Below, piece by piece: positions 35,092 to 46,500 of a stretch of 64,000 nucleotides of DNA; the first letter of the stretch is position 1; each line of letters begins with the position of its first letter. The notes under the pieces are model-generated. The model was not told where the DNA came from and did no database searches. It saw nothing but the letters and a program-made list of their open reading frames with translations. The translations under genes were made by a program, and so were the position numbers. Location of the stretch: assembly GCA_964020155.1 (NCBI GenBank), contig OZ026550.1, forward strand, positions 2,516,352-2,580,351. The letters run 5' to 3'. This stretch comes from Chondrilla cf. caribensis (Eukaryota; Porifera; Demospongiae; Chondrillida; Chondrillidae).

Positions 35092-35697
35092 CAGTGGAAC
35101 CTGTATAATGCAGACACTTGGGGACCGGCAAGAAGTGTCCTGATTATAAAGGTGTCCTGATTTCACAGGGTTTATTGTAATTTATATTGCGCGAGAGAAG
35201 ATGGTCAATTTCGAAACGCCAAGGCTTGGAAATTGGGCTAGAATTCGAGCGCAACGGCTTCGCCTAATGTAAAAATAGCGAAGGTTCCTTTAAACCTAAG
35301 AAAGATTAAACAAGTGATTCGAGTTTGGGGAAAGCAGCTTTTAACTCGAAATTACTTGTTTTCACGGTCCTGAGAAGTATCTTAAAAGATTGAGAGAAGT
35401 TCTTGATAGAATTGAACAATAACCAAGCTATGTATTCGATAGATATTGTTTTTTTTGCTTGACAATTAATGCATTCTTGCCATTATTTAGCACTGTCCGT
35501 AATATGCAGGTAATTTTACGAACTAATGATGTAACGGGACTGTAAATGGCTGTCCTGATTACGGAATACAGAGGTGTCCGGATTTTTCAGGTGCCTAAAT
35601 ACCAGTTTTAAATGGAGAAAGATTCGGGACAATAGTTTAATGTCCGTTATATGCAGGTGTCTGCTTTTTCCAGAGTCCGGATTAACAGGTTCCACTG
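35092..35697. mobile_element. 606-bp pogo/Tigger-type MITE
   Basis: Termini CAGTGGAACCTGT and ACAGGTTCCACTG are inverted repeats flanked by TA (35090-35091 and 35698-35699). The subterminal motif GTGTCCTGATT/GTCCGGATT recurs several times. There is no transposase frame. It sits 38 bp from the gypsy element. Confidence 0.85.
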
Positions 35698-35699
35698 TA

Positions 35700-36160
35700 C
35701 CCGTCCTTTATAATTGTGTGAGGTGTGCACACGCATACATAACGTGCTCAAACTGCAGCTGCAATCAGCATGGTGGCTAATTGTCAATGCAAAGCCAGCG
35801 GTAACAAATGGACTGCATATTATAATATAATATAATATAATATAATATTATATTATATTATATTATATATAATATTATATAGATATATTGTTCAATATTC
35901 ATATCAAACTGAATGTATTCTGATCTCGAAGGATAATATTATGAAAGTAATGTATTGTGATAATATATCTATTTTTTCGATGAACCAGTAATACAATAAT
36001 TATATGAAATGAATGATATTAAAAATAATACCTGAAATAAAAAACTTAACAATAATCATAGTCAGTCTATACAGGATGAAGGGTTCCAAGAAATTATATA
36101 TTATATATACGTATATTATAATATTTATAACAATAATGTTTTATACAGTCAGTCAGTTAA

Positions 36161-36222
<62 letters not shown>

Positions 36223-37740
36223 CATATATATATGCATTAACTTTGTGCAAAAATACATTAATGTATATTATGAATATTGAAAATATAAAACTGGGATGAT
36301 TTTGATATAGAGATTCCCACTTTGCATACAATTAGTTTTGAATGTCAAGTGTTATTATTCTGCCAGCAATGTTGTGTATGCTACCTAACAGCTCGTGAAT
36401 TTATAATATTATGGAGGTGTTAGTTGTCGGTTATTCTTCTTGTTTATCATATATAATATTATTATAGTGAATATGTATGCAAATCATATGGATGATATAA
36501 ATACCCAAAGTAGTTCTTAATGATTTCCAATTTAAGCAGCGTATATATTTTAACAGTGTTAATGTTATCCATGTGTATGTCCATGTATGTATGTACATTG
36601 ACATTGTATGTCTGAGTATGTGTTGTGATAGATAGTAGTGAGGTTGCTTAACAGCTGTCAGGTTGACTAAGATGGACTGTAGTCTCAATGTGACTTACAG
36701 TAACTTCTATTTGTAACCTCTTAGATTGTGGACTCAGGTGCAAATATTTTAAAAATGGATAAGTTAATATTTCTTTCTTAATTCAAGTAATATAGGTAAA
36801 GTACAAAGTACATTTTCTTATATAAAATGCAATGCACAACTATACAGGCTAGCAGATGTGTTGATGCTGGATTTTCAACAATGTCATAATAAACAAGTCA
36901 TAATGTTCAAAGATGTAAGTACTTATATATTTCTGCAAAGTACAAATGTGGTTAGTAAATAATGTGCGCAGCAAATAACAGGTGGCCTAGGCACAACATG
37001 TGTATGATAATACATTGTGACTGTTACATTTTGTTAGACCATGGCCAAGTCTAGAAATCATTGGATCTCCCAGAATGGTCATAACATGTACCTCATATTA
37101 TCAATACCATGCATATGGTTAGGTTTTGCTGCTCAGTTTGATGGTTTAGCGCTAGCTACAATTGACAATTATGGCCATTTGAGGCTTTAGAAGCGCTGCA
37201 ACCACTGGAGCCCTATATGATATCCTCATTGCATCTTGCAATTATGAGGAGGGTACACCCAAATTAAAATTTATTATTATCGAATATATTTAGTTCAGAA
37301 TCTCGATTTCCACTATTATTGGTTATTCATTCGGTAATGATATATTTCTCCATGTTTTATATATTAAGCCAATTATTTAATGAAATGGGTCAGGCAATGA
37401 TATTCCACAGTCTATGTCATATTACATCATACATGAATTTCTTCAGATTTCAAATTTGGGGATCTAAATGGGAAAGGTATCTGCTGATTTCTGACCCTTT
37501 TACTATTACATTATAGTAAAATGTAATATGCACAGGTGCACGGAATATGTACCCCCATCAGAATGTCTGTGTGTGGCTGAGAGACTTTAGATTCAAAATT
37601 GCATTTTGCTTACCTATCAATCATAATCATCATCTGTAAAACATAGGAAATGCCATGCAATGACCAAGAGCTGATATTGTTAGACAAAGTGGAGGTCAAC
37701 CACATTTTAGGACAATTGGTCCAAGTGACATTTCGTTCTG
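35700..37740. other. AT-rich non-coding stretch
   Basis: It contains TAATA-type repeats (35818-35882), a (TA)n tract and, at about 36840-37130, a degraded copy of the intergenic DNA of the 7TM array (compare TCTAGAAATCATTGGATCTCCCA with the 38230 and 45955 regions). The array's footprint therefore begins near 36.8 kb. Confidence 0.55.
36148..36244. repeat. (TA)n within an inverted repeat
   Basis: GTTAATGCATATATAT at the left pairs with ATATATATGCATTAAC at the right, with a (TA)n core. It could extrude as a cruciform. Confidence 0.85.
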
Positions 37741-38544
37741 TCTAGATTTGGCCAACCCATTTTTGGCTATATCTTAAGTATATCATTTTATTATCTTGGT
37801 AATAGGCAACTCAGGTCAGTAAAAATAAAGAACTTTGAAAAAAAATATTAAAAGAAATTGAAAGATGGACAGTACATCATCTATGTGGCTTACTTCTATG
37901 TGTAAAGCCACAAACATTCTATAATGGATAAGGCAATCAACTAGAGATTAATGTTTTTTAATAAATTTAAGTACTGTACATAGAGTATACCCTACATTTT
38001 CTTATAATATCATACAATACATTAATATATAGATTTTCAGATGAGTTAATGGTGGCATTACAACATAATAAACTAGCCCAAAATATATGTTCTCAGGCTT
38101 ACGTATATATTATGACAATGCTTGAATGTTGCCAATGCTTAGTTAATAATGTGCATCAAATAACGGGCAGCCTAGGTACAACAGTGCATGCTGATACATT
38201 GGCATTGTCATATTATGTTAGATCAACTCTAGAAATCATTATAATATTATCTCCCATAATACTCATGATATACTGCATTAAGATTGAGCAGCTAGACTAC
38301 CTTAACTCTACATGTATTTCATATATTCATTACCATGGGGAAGTTTTGTTGTATTGACATTCTTTTCTGAAATCTTATGGAAATTGAAATTGTAAACATA
38401 GGGAAGTAGGTAAATGAAAGTTATGTATATCAACAACAGTGTACTGCAACCAGCCATAGTTTCAGTAACACCAATGTTGTTGACATGATAACAGTAACAT
38501 GTTTTCACACAAATGAACCAGGGCATGCTAATAGGTAAAACATG

Positions 38545-38720
38545 TTCCTAACCAATATGTCCAATGTATTTGGCATGTCATGCATTGGATGTGTCCCGTG
38601 TACTGGGTGTGTCCACTGTATTGCGTGTGCAATGTACTGAATATGTGCACTGTATTAGATGTATAAATTCAATATTGGATATGTCCAATGTACTGGCTAT
38701 GTCCATAATACTGAATAAAA
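38545..38720. repeat. Degenerate 20-bp minisatellite (GTGTCCACTGTATTG)
   Basis: Variants of ATGTCCAATGTACTGG and GTGTCCACTGTATTGT follow each other about eight times. Matching tracts lie at 52030-52140, 52535-52720 and 60680-60840, always in the upstream DNA of the array units. Confidence 0.7.
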
Positions 38721-39044
38721 TAGAATTGAAGCTTCATGTACAGCTGTGCTACACAGCTATATACTTGCTATATACTATAATAATAATATTATACTAGTAG
38801 GACAATATTTTCATTATGTACATATGTCATATGTATTATTATATGTCATAATGCCATAGACAATTCATTTGTCAACATAAATTATACATGTTTTAATGTC
38901 TCTATTATTTTGGTATCAACACGTTAAAATGCTGCTGCATGCATGACATGATTGGAAAAGTTTGTCAGAACTAAACATTCTTATTGTGTGCCAATTCATC
39001 AATGTCAATCATTGTGTCATTAATAATGAAATTGAAAGTGTGTA

Positions 39045-39054
39045 CCAAATATGG
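39045..39054. promoter_or_regulatory. CArG-box-like CCAAATATGG, 7TM copy 1
   Basis: A perfect CC(A/T)6GG about 140 bp before the start codon, within a conserved ATTGAAAGTGTGTACC context. Confidence 0.45.
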
Positions 39055-39194
39055 CCTACATTCACATGTACACTACGCAATACTTAATATTTGGTACAAC
39101 TACTAGTAGCTGAATCAACTGGGCATAATCAGTTCAACATGATTGTGATAGTCGTGGTATTATAGTACAAAGAGCATCTGGTTTGAACGGTAGA

Positions 39195-41113
39195 ATGAAT
39201 TTGTGGATTTTGGTTGTGGTGTACAGTCTATCAGGATTTCCCAGTGTCTGGACAAGTGACTGCTCTGACATTGCTTGTATCAGGAATTCTGAGGACTTGA
39301 AGGCAAACTACAAATGTGATCGATTATCAGTTGCAGGGGGACACAATCTGTTCCTTAGATATAACCTGGGATCAGCGAGAAGTGATATTCAAGCAGTGTA
39401 CTACAACATCTCCATTGGGGACACCAATATTACGAGTAAACTAGAAAGTACTTTTACCAATGAATGTTGTAACCCTTCTGACAAATACTGTAAAGTGCAC
39501 TTGGTGTACTCCTCGCCTATTTTCTACAACATTCACCCGAGGATGTTGTATTTTCTAACTTTCCTTCACTGGACCAAAACAATGGACACCTTCAATTATC
39601 CCCAGTTTTGTTGGAGTCCTTCCACATTTTGTGATGAAGATGATGTTGAGAATATTCTATTGGACTTCACCAGTGAGGTATGTTATATCTGTACACCTTA
39701 GAATGTGTTTTGAAGTGATGTCTGATGCATGGACTACAACTTGTTAATAACTGTCATCCATACCCATATAATTTTGCATATAGCAAGAGAACTTCACTAA
39801 CTACTGGTATAGTGATAGAAAGGAAGACAGTACATGTTTGTGGATGTCTCTCAGTTTATGCTATGGCATATTATATACTATAGGCTATAGTCCATGACCA
39901 AAAATTAATTGAGATACATGTAACTATGAATATTTTGGCAATGTATTATTATATAGCACAAACTTCCCCTGATCTGACAGAAAATCCTGCTATAATCTAC
40001 TGACAGGGTAGAATATGATTTGATTAAATTACAATAATTTTATCAAAATTAATAATTTATTAATAGATCAAAAATGTATATGTAATCAGTTCACTCAACA
40101 GTAGTTTTACCATTGTACAGGTTTTTGCAGCAGATCATCAAGATTTACAGGACATTTCATCCACCAGTAATTATTACATAGTACTGGCTGATTCACATCT
40201 TACTCCTGAAGGACTCTTGTGGAGCCGACGAATGACCATATACATCATACCTGTTCTTTTATTTGTTATATCTGGGTTGACCGTTATACTGTACATCAAC
40301 AAAAAGAGAAGATCGATCCGGGATATACTCATTCATTCCTCCATGGCCATGTACTCAGTGAGGTCTCTGATGATCGTGCTATGGATGGGAACTATTCTAT
40401 ACCTTGTGCAATATTTCCGGACCATATCTTATTTTGACCAAAATATAGATACCAACCCAACTTCACATGCTTACGAGGACTTCTTCAAACTACAGGCTAT
40501 CTTTGGATATGTACACTTTGCCATCTTTCTTACTGTATTTCTCTTCGAGGCTCCATTTCTCTGCTCTGTTTTCTACAAAATGGATGAACCTGTAAATTTG
40601 AACCATCAGAAAAGGAAATGTGCCATCATTAAAGTAATGATGGGTACATTAGGTCATATGGGGATAGTCTTCTTCATACAAATGCTGACTGTTGGTATGT
40701 TCTACCTTGCTGTATTTATGTTCGTTGTCCCACTACATGGTATTATCTTACTATCAAGGGGCATATTAAATATTACAATACTTTTCAGTATTTTGACACT
40801 ATTCCAAGTAATGTTTCTTGAGAAAAGGAAGTGTGTGTGCTCATGTACATGCATTGTGAAGGTCTTGATTGTTGTTATGGCCGGTATCACAGCTTATTGT
40901 GTTTTGGCATTTTGGGAGTCAGTCTTTTACCGTACGAAACACAATGAAATAGAATCCACATTCAATACGGAGAATATAGTACACTCAATTGCCTCTTCTG
41001 TTTTACTTGGTGTTCTGGGCTACATTTGTAAGAAGGTGATATACCAAAGAGTAAAGAGGGAGTTGGATACAGCCAGGAGCGAATCAGAGAGACAGCCACT
41101 CATCAGTATGTAA
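39195..41113 (+). CDS. Orphan 7TM receptor-like protein, array copy 1 (intact)
   Basis: Exons 39195-39677 and 40121-41113 join in phase 0 (GAG/GTATGT ... TACAG/GTT), giving 491 residues. I chose the ATG at 39195 because it begins a signal peptide (MNLWILVVVYSLSGFPSVW). The mature ectodomain (to about residue 195) has eight cysteines conserved in the array and N-x-S/T sites (NIS, NIT). Exon 2 adds about seven hydrophobic segments, the first IIPVLLFVISGLTVILYI, with basic loops (NKKRRSIRD, HQKRK, LEKRK) facing one side. Predicted topology is N-out, C-in, as in GPCRs. The tail ends ERQPLISM, an acidic dileucine signal ([DE]xxxL[LI]) that directs proteins to endosomes or lysosomes. I do not recognise the family; ligand and function are unknown. 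Other topologies (six or eight segments) are possible. Confidence 0.8.
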
Positions 41114-41570
41114 CCGTACCTGTGAATATACCGATTGTGCATAAACATGTATAATATTATCCACATAAGAATTAGCTTCATTATATCTTAAGTACGTATA
41201 TATTATTGTGTGATCATTATTCTGTTGTATTGTATTTGTGCTAGTATGCATGTATGTATAATATTATTACATTTATATAATATGATATTATTATAAGTTC
41301 AAGACTGTACAACTTGGTGATTTGAACAATTTTCCATAGTTAATTCACACGTCAATGGTTTTGAAAGGAATGTTTTATTAAATTGCAAAGTATCTATGTA
41401 CATAACCATCTACTTTGCAGTAGCTAACACAGAGGATACTTATGTATGCATGCATACATGTACAGTACGAGCTCTCACAGAGCATACCATGTACAATGAA
41501 TGTGCATATAATATTATATCACCCAGACCTGCATGGCTGTACTGGTTCATTGTATACACAATAGTTCATT

Positions 41571-41926
41571 ACAAATTACGTCACAGACAGAGTAATGGAC
41601 ACTGGAGAGCTTTCCTATGTTCCATCAAAGATAATTTGTTTTGATGGACGAGCTGACAACCTCATCATTCGCCTTGTGTCACCAATCTATGCCAACCCTG
41701 AAGCTCAATCCTTTCGTGGGTGTAATGATGCCATTCCAAATTCACTAACATTGCGTCCACCCTCAGGAACGCAGGTATGACATGTTGACATCGTCAGGTT
41801 TATCAATTTACTTGTGGTTTTCAGTTTATGCAAACAATGGAAATGCCTAATTTGGAAGCAAGTCATGAGCAGTCACATGATACTCGCACTTCTTCCAGAA
41901 CCATCACAACAGCATTCCCATATTAG
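41571..41926 (+). pseudogene. Relic of an RTX giant gene 3' end, with possible spliced tail
   Basis: 41571-41774 translates in one frame to a close match of RTX giant residues about 1998-2065 (RVMDT.ELSYVPSK, RADNLIIRLVSPIYANP, QSFRGCNDA, LTLRPPSG). A TAG stands just before it in frame. It ends at a donor-like CAG/GTATGA. 50 bp later GGTTTTCAG opens a 33-codon frame (FMQTMEMPNLEASHEQSH...) ending at TAG 41924-41926, in the same phase. Either this is a dead fragment of an RTX paralogue that had an intron here, or a fragment reused as an exon. Confidence 0.7.
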
Positions 41927-41995
41927 ACGTTCAAGAAGTAATATTTTATATTATGTAACATTTAATAATATACTAAGTGTACACACCTGGAACTA

Positions 41996-42170
41996 CAGTG
42001 AAGCCTCTCTATTATAAACCTATGAATTGAGGAAACCTCTATAATAAGGACACCATTCTGTGACCCAGTGTAGTACTGTAGTGCATTGAGTTACCTCTGA
42101 ATTGAGGACACCTCTATAATAAGGGCTAAATTTAGGGTCCAAAAATGTCCTCAATAGGGAGGTCTCACTG
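41996..42170. mobile_element. 175-bp pogo-like MITE
   Basis: Termini CAGTGAAGCCTC... and ...GGTCTCACTG with TA on both sides (41994-41995, 42171-42172). An internal CTCTATAATAAG motif repeats. A truncated sister copy lies at 59460-59605, at the same place in unit 4. Confidence 0.75.
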
Positions 42171-42172
42171 TA

Positions 42173-43260
42173 TCCCAATCAGTTCGAGACATCATGGTGT
42201 GTAAGCCTGTTTGAATTCTCCACAGCTGGCGTGTTGCATGCAACATTGCAATCAATGCAATGTGACATAAGCTGTTAAGAAATCCAATAGCACAAAGCAG
42301 TATGATATGATACATAGCATAACACTCAATCAGTAAATTATCAAGAAATATTACTAACAAACAGTGATAATTTGTTGCCAGTGGCCATGGATTCAGAAGT
42401 GAGCTACAAAGATGTTTCTGGTTAACACCATCAACTCCTTGATACTAGTGTGTGAGAAGGTGGAATAAACACATTATGGGAATGTGTATATGTATAGATG
42501 CAAGTGGAGTAGGATAATGTTCCCTCAACTAATGCCTGTACATTTCAATAATAGTTAACATTCTACTATAGTGCAAGGATTCTCTGTTTGTTTGTTCACG
42601 AATTCCTCCTTCAGTTTACACGCGATCGACGTCAAACTGTCCAATCCTCCTCAGCGGCACCCGTGGAGTGTCCTAAGGGGGTTGGTGTTTTGGTTTAGGC
42701 TTTTCTTCTAGAATTCGAACGAATCGGTATTATTCGCCATACTTGAAAGGTGCCATTTTCCATTCTAATCAAATTATTACTCGAACAATATGTGGATACA
42801 CACAATCATTACAACAGAAATGTATAAAGTAATTTTAAAAAAAAAGCATGTATGCTGCATGTGGACTACATTAATCAAAAAAAACTACATATCATGATGT
42901 ACAAAATATACCTTGCATTCATTGGATGCAAGAACAACGGAATCAGGATATTTGGAAACAGATCCAATGGATGATCATGAATCAGGGATTGCAGCAGTAG
43001 CTAATCTGAGTAGAGAAAATTGAAGTCTACATCTGATCCATGATACAACCTTAGTGTACAGTTCATCTCTTCTCAGATAATGAATGAGCCATTCCCTTGT
43101 AGGCAACTGCAGTAGATTTGCTCATGCCACCCAATAGGAAGAAAATCAAAGGGGGGAAAGAGCCCATCTCAACCTGTGTAATTTTCATTTTCACTTTCAT
43201 GACACGTTTATGGACAAATTGGCCGGTAGGGCAGGTAATTCAGCTAGTGAGCTTACAATG
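42173..43260. other. Non-coding stretch
   Basis: 42173-42420 still matches the DNA downstream of copy 4 (59605-59880). Beyond that I see no gene. Confidence 0.5.
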
Positions 43261-43261
43261 G

Positions 43262-43705
43262 ATAAGCCATATTTGCTCGTAGCAGTGAGCAGCCTATGTT
43301 CAAGGGAAACAGGGAAAACTACAGTTGTATGCGGGTAGCAGCAAGCAGGTTACATTCTATGAGAATGTCAGGCAGGGAGGAATGCGACCACATGCTGGTA
43401 GCAAACAATGGGCTACATTCTAAGAGGGTCACAAGCCGGGGGCCACAACCACATACTAGTAGCGACAGGCAGGCTACATTCCAAGTGGCACGCAAGCAAG
43501 AAGAACCACCAACATAAGCTACTAGCAATGAGCAGGCTACATTCAGACCTATTCCCAAGCAAGGAGGACCACCAACCCGAGCTAGTAGCAACAAGCGGGC
43601 TACATTCAGACCGGCTCCCACGCAAGGAGGACCACCAACCCGAGCTAGTAGCAACAAGCGGGCTACATTCAGACCGGCTCCCAAGCAGGGAGGACCAACA
43701 CCATA
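43262..43705. repeat. 63-bp minisatellite, about seven units
   Basis: The unit reads about GCTACATTCAGACCGGCTCC, then CAAGCAAGGAGGACCACCAAC and GAGCTAGTAGCAACAAGC. The two units around 43560-43680 are nearly identical; those to the left are increasingly diverged. Because 63 is a multiple of three, the minus strand has a long frame of 21-residue repeats (GAGLNVARLLLLARVGGPPC), probably not a real protein. Confidence 0.85.
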
Positions 43706-44264
43706 AAGGCAGGTTATGTAACATTATCTATAAAGGTCGATAAGAAGTGAAACCTATAGCTAATAGAAAGGTGTTCACCACAATTGACAAACAAAGAAGC
43801 TAGTAACTGTAAACAAATTGCCAGAAGGCAAGCAGTATAGCATATTGTAATATTATATTATTAGTGAAAGTATTATTAAAAGATTGAACATATTACAAAT
43901 GTGAAGAAATGAAGTTAACTATTATTATGTTACACTGAGTGGCAAGGTACCACTGCAAACTGTAGCGGAGACCCCAGGAAGCTACCCGGTAGGACATACA
44001 TACCCCAAGATTTACAAGCACTGGGGGGTAGGGGTTGCAACAGTAAACCATAACCACTGGCTAGTTAACTAATACAGAGACTTGTTGAGAAAAATAGTGA
44101 CCAATTTATTACAACTAAAGCAGCATGCAAATGTACCACATATGCGTACCAACTACCGCATATATGAACATATTATGAACGCATGGACATAAGGTATATA
44201 CACCAACACATAAACATATACACTCCATACTACTATGAGGGAAAAATTGACCAACAAAACGTAC

Positions 44265-44505
44265 CTTGGGCGTCGGAAGGGGCGTCAGAGGATGGCCCTG
44301 GAGGTGGGGGTGGAAGCGAGTTGGCCGAGGAGGACTCGAGAGCGACGGGCGACGGTTGTTGCTGTTGAATAATGCTCAACTGCTGCAAAATAGAGGCCTG
44401 AGCTACTTGCTGCTGGTCCAGCTGAGCTTTAAGCATGGCGACAACAGACATCAACTCCGTGATGGAGGAGGGGGAAAAAGGCGGAGAAGAAACTTGCTCA
44501 GCCAT
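44265..44505 (-). CDS. Possible first exon: coiled-coil, Gln/Pro-rich protein
   Basis: ATG at 44505 begins MAEQVSSPPFSPSSITELM, then a heptad-like MLKAQLDQQQVAQASILQQL segment, then a Pro/Ser-rich tail, ending in a GTACGT donor at 44264 (phase 1). The layout resembles the N-terminus of retrotransposon Gag-like or capsid-derived proteins. No partner exon, LTR or second coding domain was found, so it may be a remnant. AATAAA on the same strand lies near 44104. GC content is higher than nearby. Confidence 0.35.
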
Positions 44506-44779
44506 GAGGAAACGAGATGTAAAGCCGGACAAAGACAGTCGGGGGTTTTCTGCAATGGACGTTGTTAGGAGAATGAGAGGTTGCTAACGACAATGTAACT
44601 ACGTTATATTTTAGGGATTACAACAGGCGAATGGTTAGTATGGCGCTAACTTCACTGACTATGTCCTGGAGACATATTTTGCAGAATGCGTATGCAAGCA
44701 GTATGCGTATATGTGTAGCGTATCTGTATACTAACATGGGCCACCCCACCCATTGATGCCATTGTGTCCATTAGACATT

Positions 44780-45360
44780 CTTAACCTACGGTTAAGCTAC
44801 ATACAATGTCATTAACTTTCATTCACAATGTGTCCACCACATCATACTTGATATTGATTTGTTCAAATACTAGCAGCTAAATTCTAACTGGGCATAATCA
44901 TTTGAATATTTCACATGTGTCCGTGTACGTTAACGAGTGGTATACCATTGATTGTGACAATTGTGCATGGGATCACAAAGAGAGAATCTGGTTTGAAAGG
45001 TAGGCTAACAATGAATATCAATATCGTCAAATAGAGTATCATATAGGGTGTAATCTATGTATTTCTGTCTCGAATGTATGATTCATTCCTTGGATTCATA
45101 TTATGTGCACATGAAAAATAACTGTCACATACGGATACTGTTTCAACGTTAATCATTCCTGTTTTTATGGTAAATGCGGTTCATTACGTAATACCAAATT
45201 ACCACTAATATGGGAATTGTCCAAATTGGTAGTGAGACTCGAATTGTGAAGACGGAGTACATTTGATACTGTAATTGTAAATTTTCCTGACCAATCAAGT
45301 CCGTCTTTTTGAAGCTATATCCGTGGATTCGGTCGGATATACGTAATCCCTGTCAGTATG
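44780..45360 (+). pseudogene. Degraded 5' flank and start of a 7TM array unit
   Basis: The sequence resembles array promoters (ACTTGATATTGATTTG, CTGGGCATAATC, GAATCTGGTTTGAAAGGTAG) but runs into unrelated DNA instead of the signal peptide. The same truncated arrangement, sharing the downstream 230 bp (ACATACGGATACTGTTTCAAC), occurs at 55860-56465. It is therefore a duplicated dead unit rather than two independent events. Confidence 0.55.
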
Positions 45361-45793
45361 TATAAAAACGTCTTCCCAGGAACCCTGTCCCCTCTATCGC
45401 TTCTGGTTGTCCCTTGTTACGTACAGGTAAGCGATTAGTACATCACTTTATAAAACTAAAATTATTACAATGAATTACAAAAAATGGCAAGTGTTTAATT
45501 CACAGACACTACTATGTGTTAGACTGCATGTTGTAGTTTCGCTAAACTTTTACGTCTTCTACTTTAATCCTATCTCATTTTCCTGTATAGGCCTGCTTGC
45601 AACTGGTGTGCTACGTAGTCTGTGGCAGGATTACTATTCGAACCACTGTTCCACCTCAGTTAACTGCTCCGTTTTCACTTCAAAGCTGAGCTATGAGGAC
45701 TATGCTTCCATCAACTCTGCTAATGAACTGTATAAAATGATGATGCGTTGGATGAAGTTGGCTCAAAACGCAAGGCGAGTCTTCCTGGGATAG
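45361..45793 (+). CDS. Possible small two-exon gene or gene fragment, unknown
   Basis: TATAAAA at 45361 is followed by a pyrimidine-rich leader and a donor (TACAG/GTAAGC at 45427). An acceptor (CCTGTATAG) at 45590 opens a frame of 67 codons to TAG 45791-45793 (with LRSLWQDYYSNHC, SINSANELYKMMMRWMKLAQ). The leader lacks an ATG, so the translated start is unclear. I do not recognise the product. It is absent from the otherwise matching region at 56465, so it is private to this unit. Confidence 0.25.
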
Positions 45794-46361
45794 AAGTGCC
45801 AGAGATCACAAGAGACAATGGATATATTCTGACAATGCTTGAATGTTGCCAATGCTTAGTTAACAATGTTCACCAAATAACAGGCTAGGCAGCCTATAGG
45901 CACAACAGTGCATGCTGATACATTGTCACTGTTATTTTATGTTAGACCAAGTCTAGAAATCATCAGATCTCCCAAAATGGTCATAATATACTGCACTAAG
46001 ATCGACCAGACAACTTAACTGTCCATAAACCTCTCATTTTTATTCCAATTGTTTTGCTGTGTTGACATTTTTTTCCTGAACTGTTATGGAAATTGAAATT
46101 GCAAACATAGAAAAGTAGGTAAATGAAATCTATTTTTTATTAACATCAGTATACTGCAACCACCCACTTTCAGTAACATGAATGTGCTGACATGATAATT
46201 TTACTTTAATTATTTTGTTATTAAACACACTAAAATGCTGCTACATATATATGACATGATTGAAAATTGATCAAAGTTTGTCAGACAAACATTATTGTGT
46301 ACCATTTTATTAATGTCAATCATTGAGTCATTAACAATGAAATTGAAAGTGTGTATATATA

Positions 46362-46371
46362 CCAAATATGG
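46362..46371. promoter_or_regulatory. CArG-box-like CCAAATATGG, 7TM copy 2
   Basis: Same site as in copy 1, about 130 bp before the start codon, preceded by a TATATA insertion. Confidence 0.45.
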
Positions 46372-46500
46372 CCTTAGATTACGTGTACACTACGTAATAT
46401 TTAATATACTACTAGTCGGTAAGGTAACTGGGTATAATCAGTTCAACATTGTTGTGATAGTTGTGGTATCGTAGAAAGAGCATCTGGTTTGAACGGTAGA

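Larger units (their letters stand above)
37741..41879. repeat. Array unit 1, near-duplicate of 59885-64000
   Basis: Intergenic DNA, gene copy 1 and the RTX relic match the unit at 59885-64000 in the same order. From the intron of the gene to the window edge the offset stays at 22,121 bp, showing almost no indels. Identity is lower upstream of about 38,680. Confidence 0.85.

Noticed and set aside
39183..39194. Start codons upstream of the chosen ATG (TTG, also GTG at 23247 and TTG at 40217)
   Set aside because: Non-ATG starts are unlikely in animals, and the chosen ATG gives a proper signal peptide or the frame continues from an upstream exon.
40217..41113. Exon 2 of the 7TM genes as a separate 298-residue protein
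   Set aside because: It has no ATG at its start, the frame is open back to a good acceptor, and phase 0 joining to exon 1 works in copies 1, 3 and 5.
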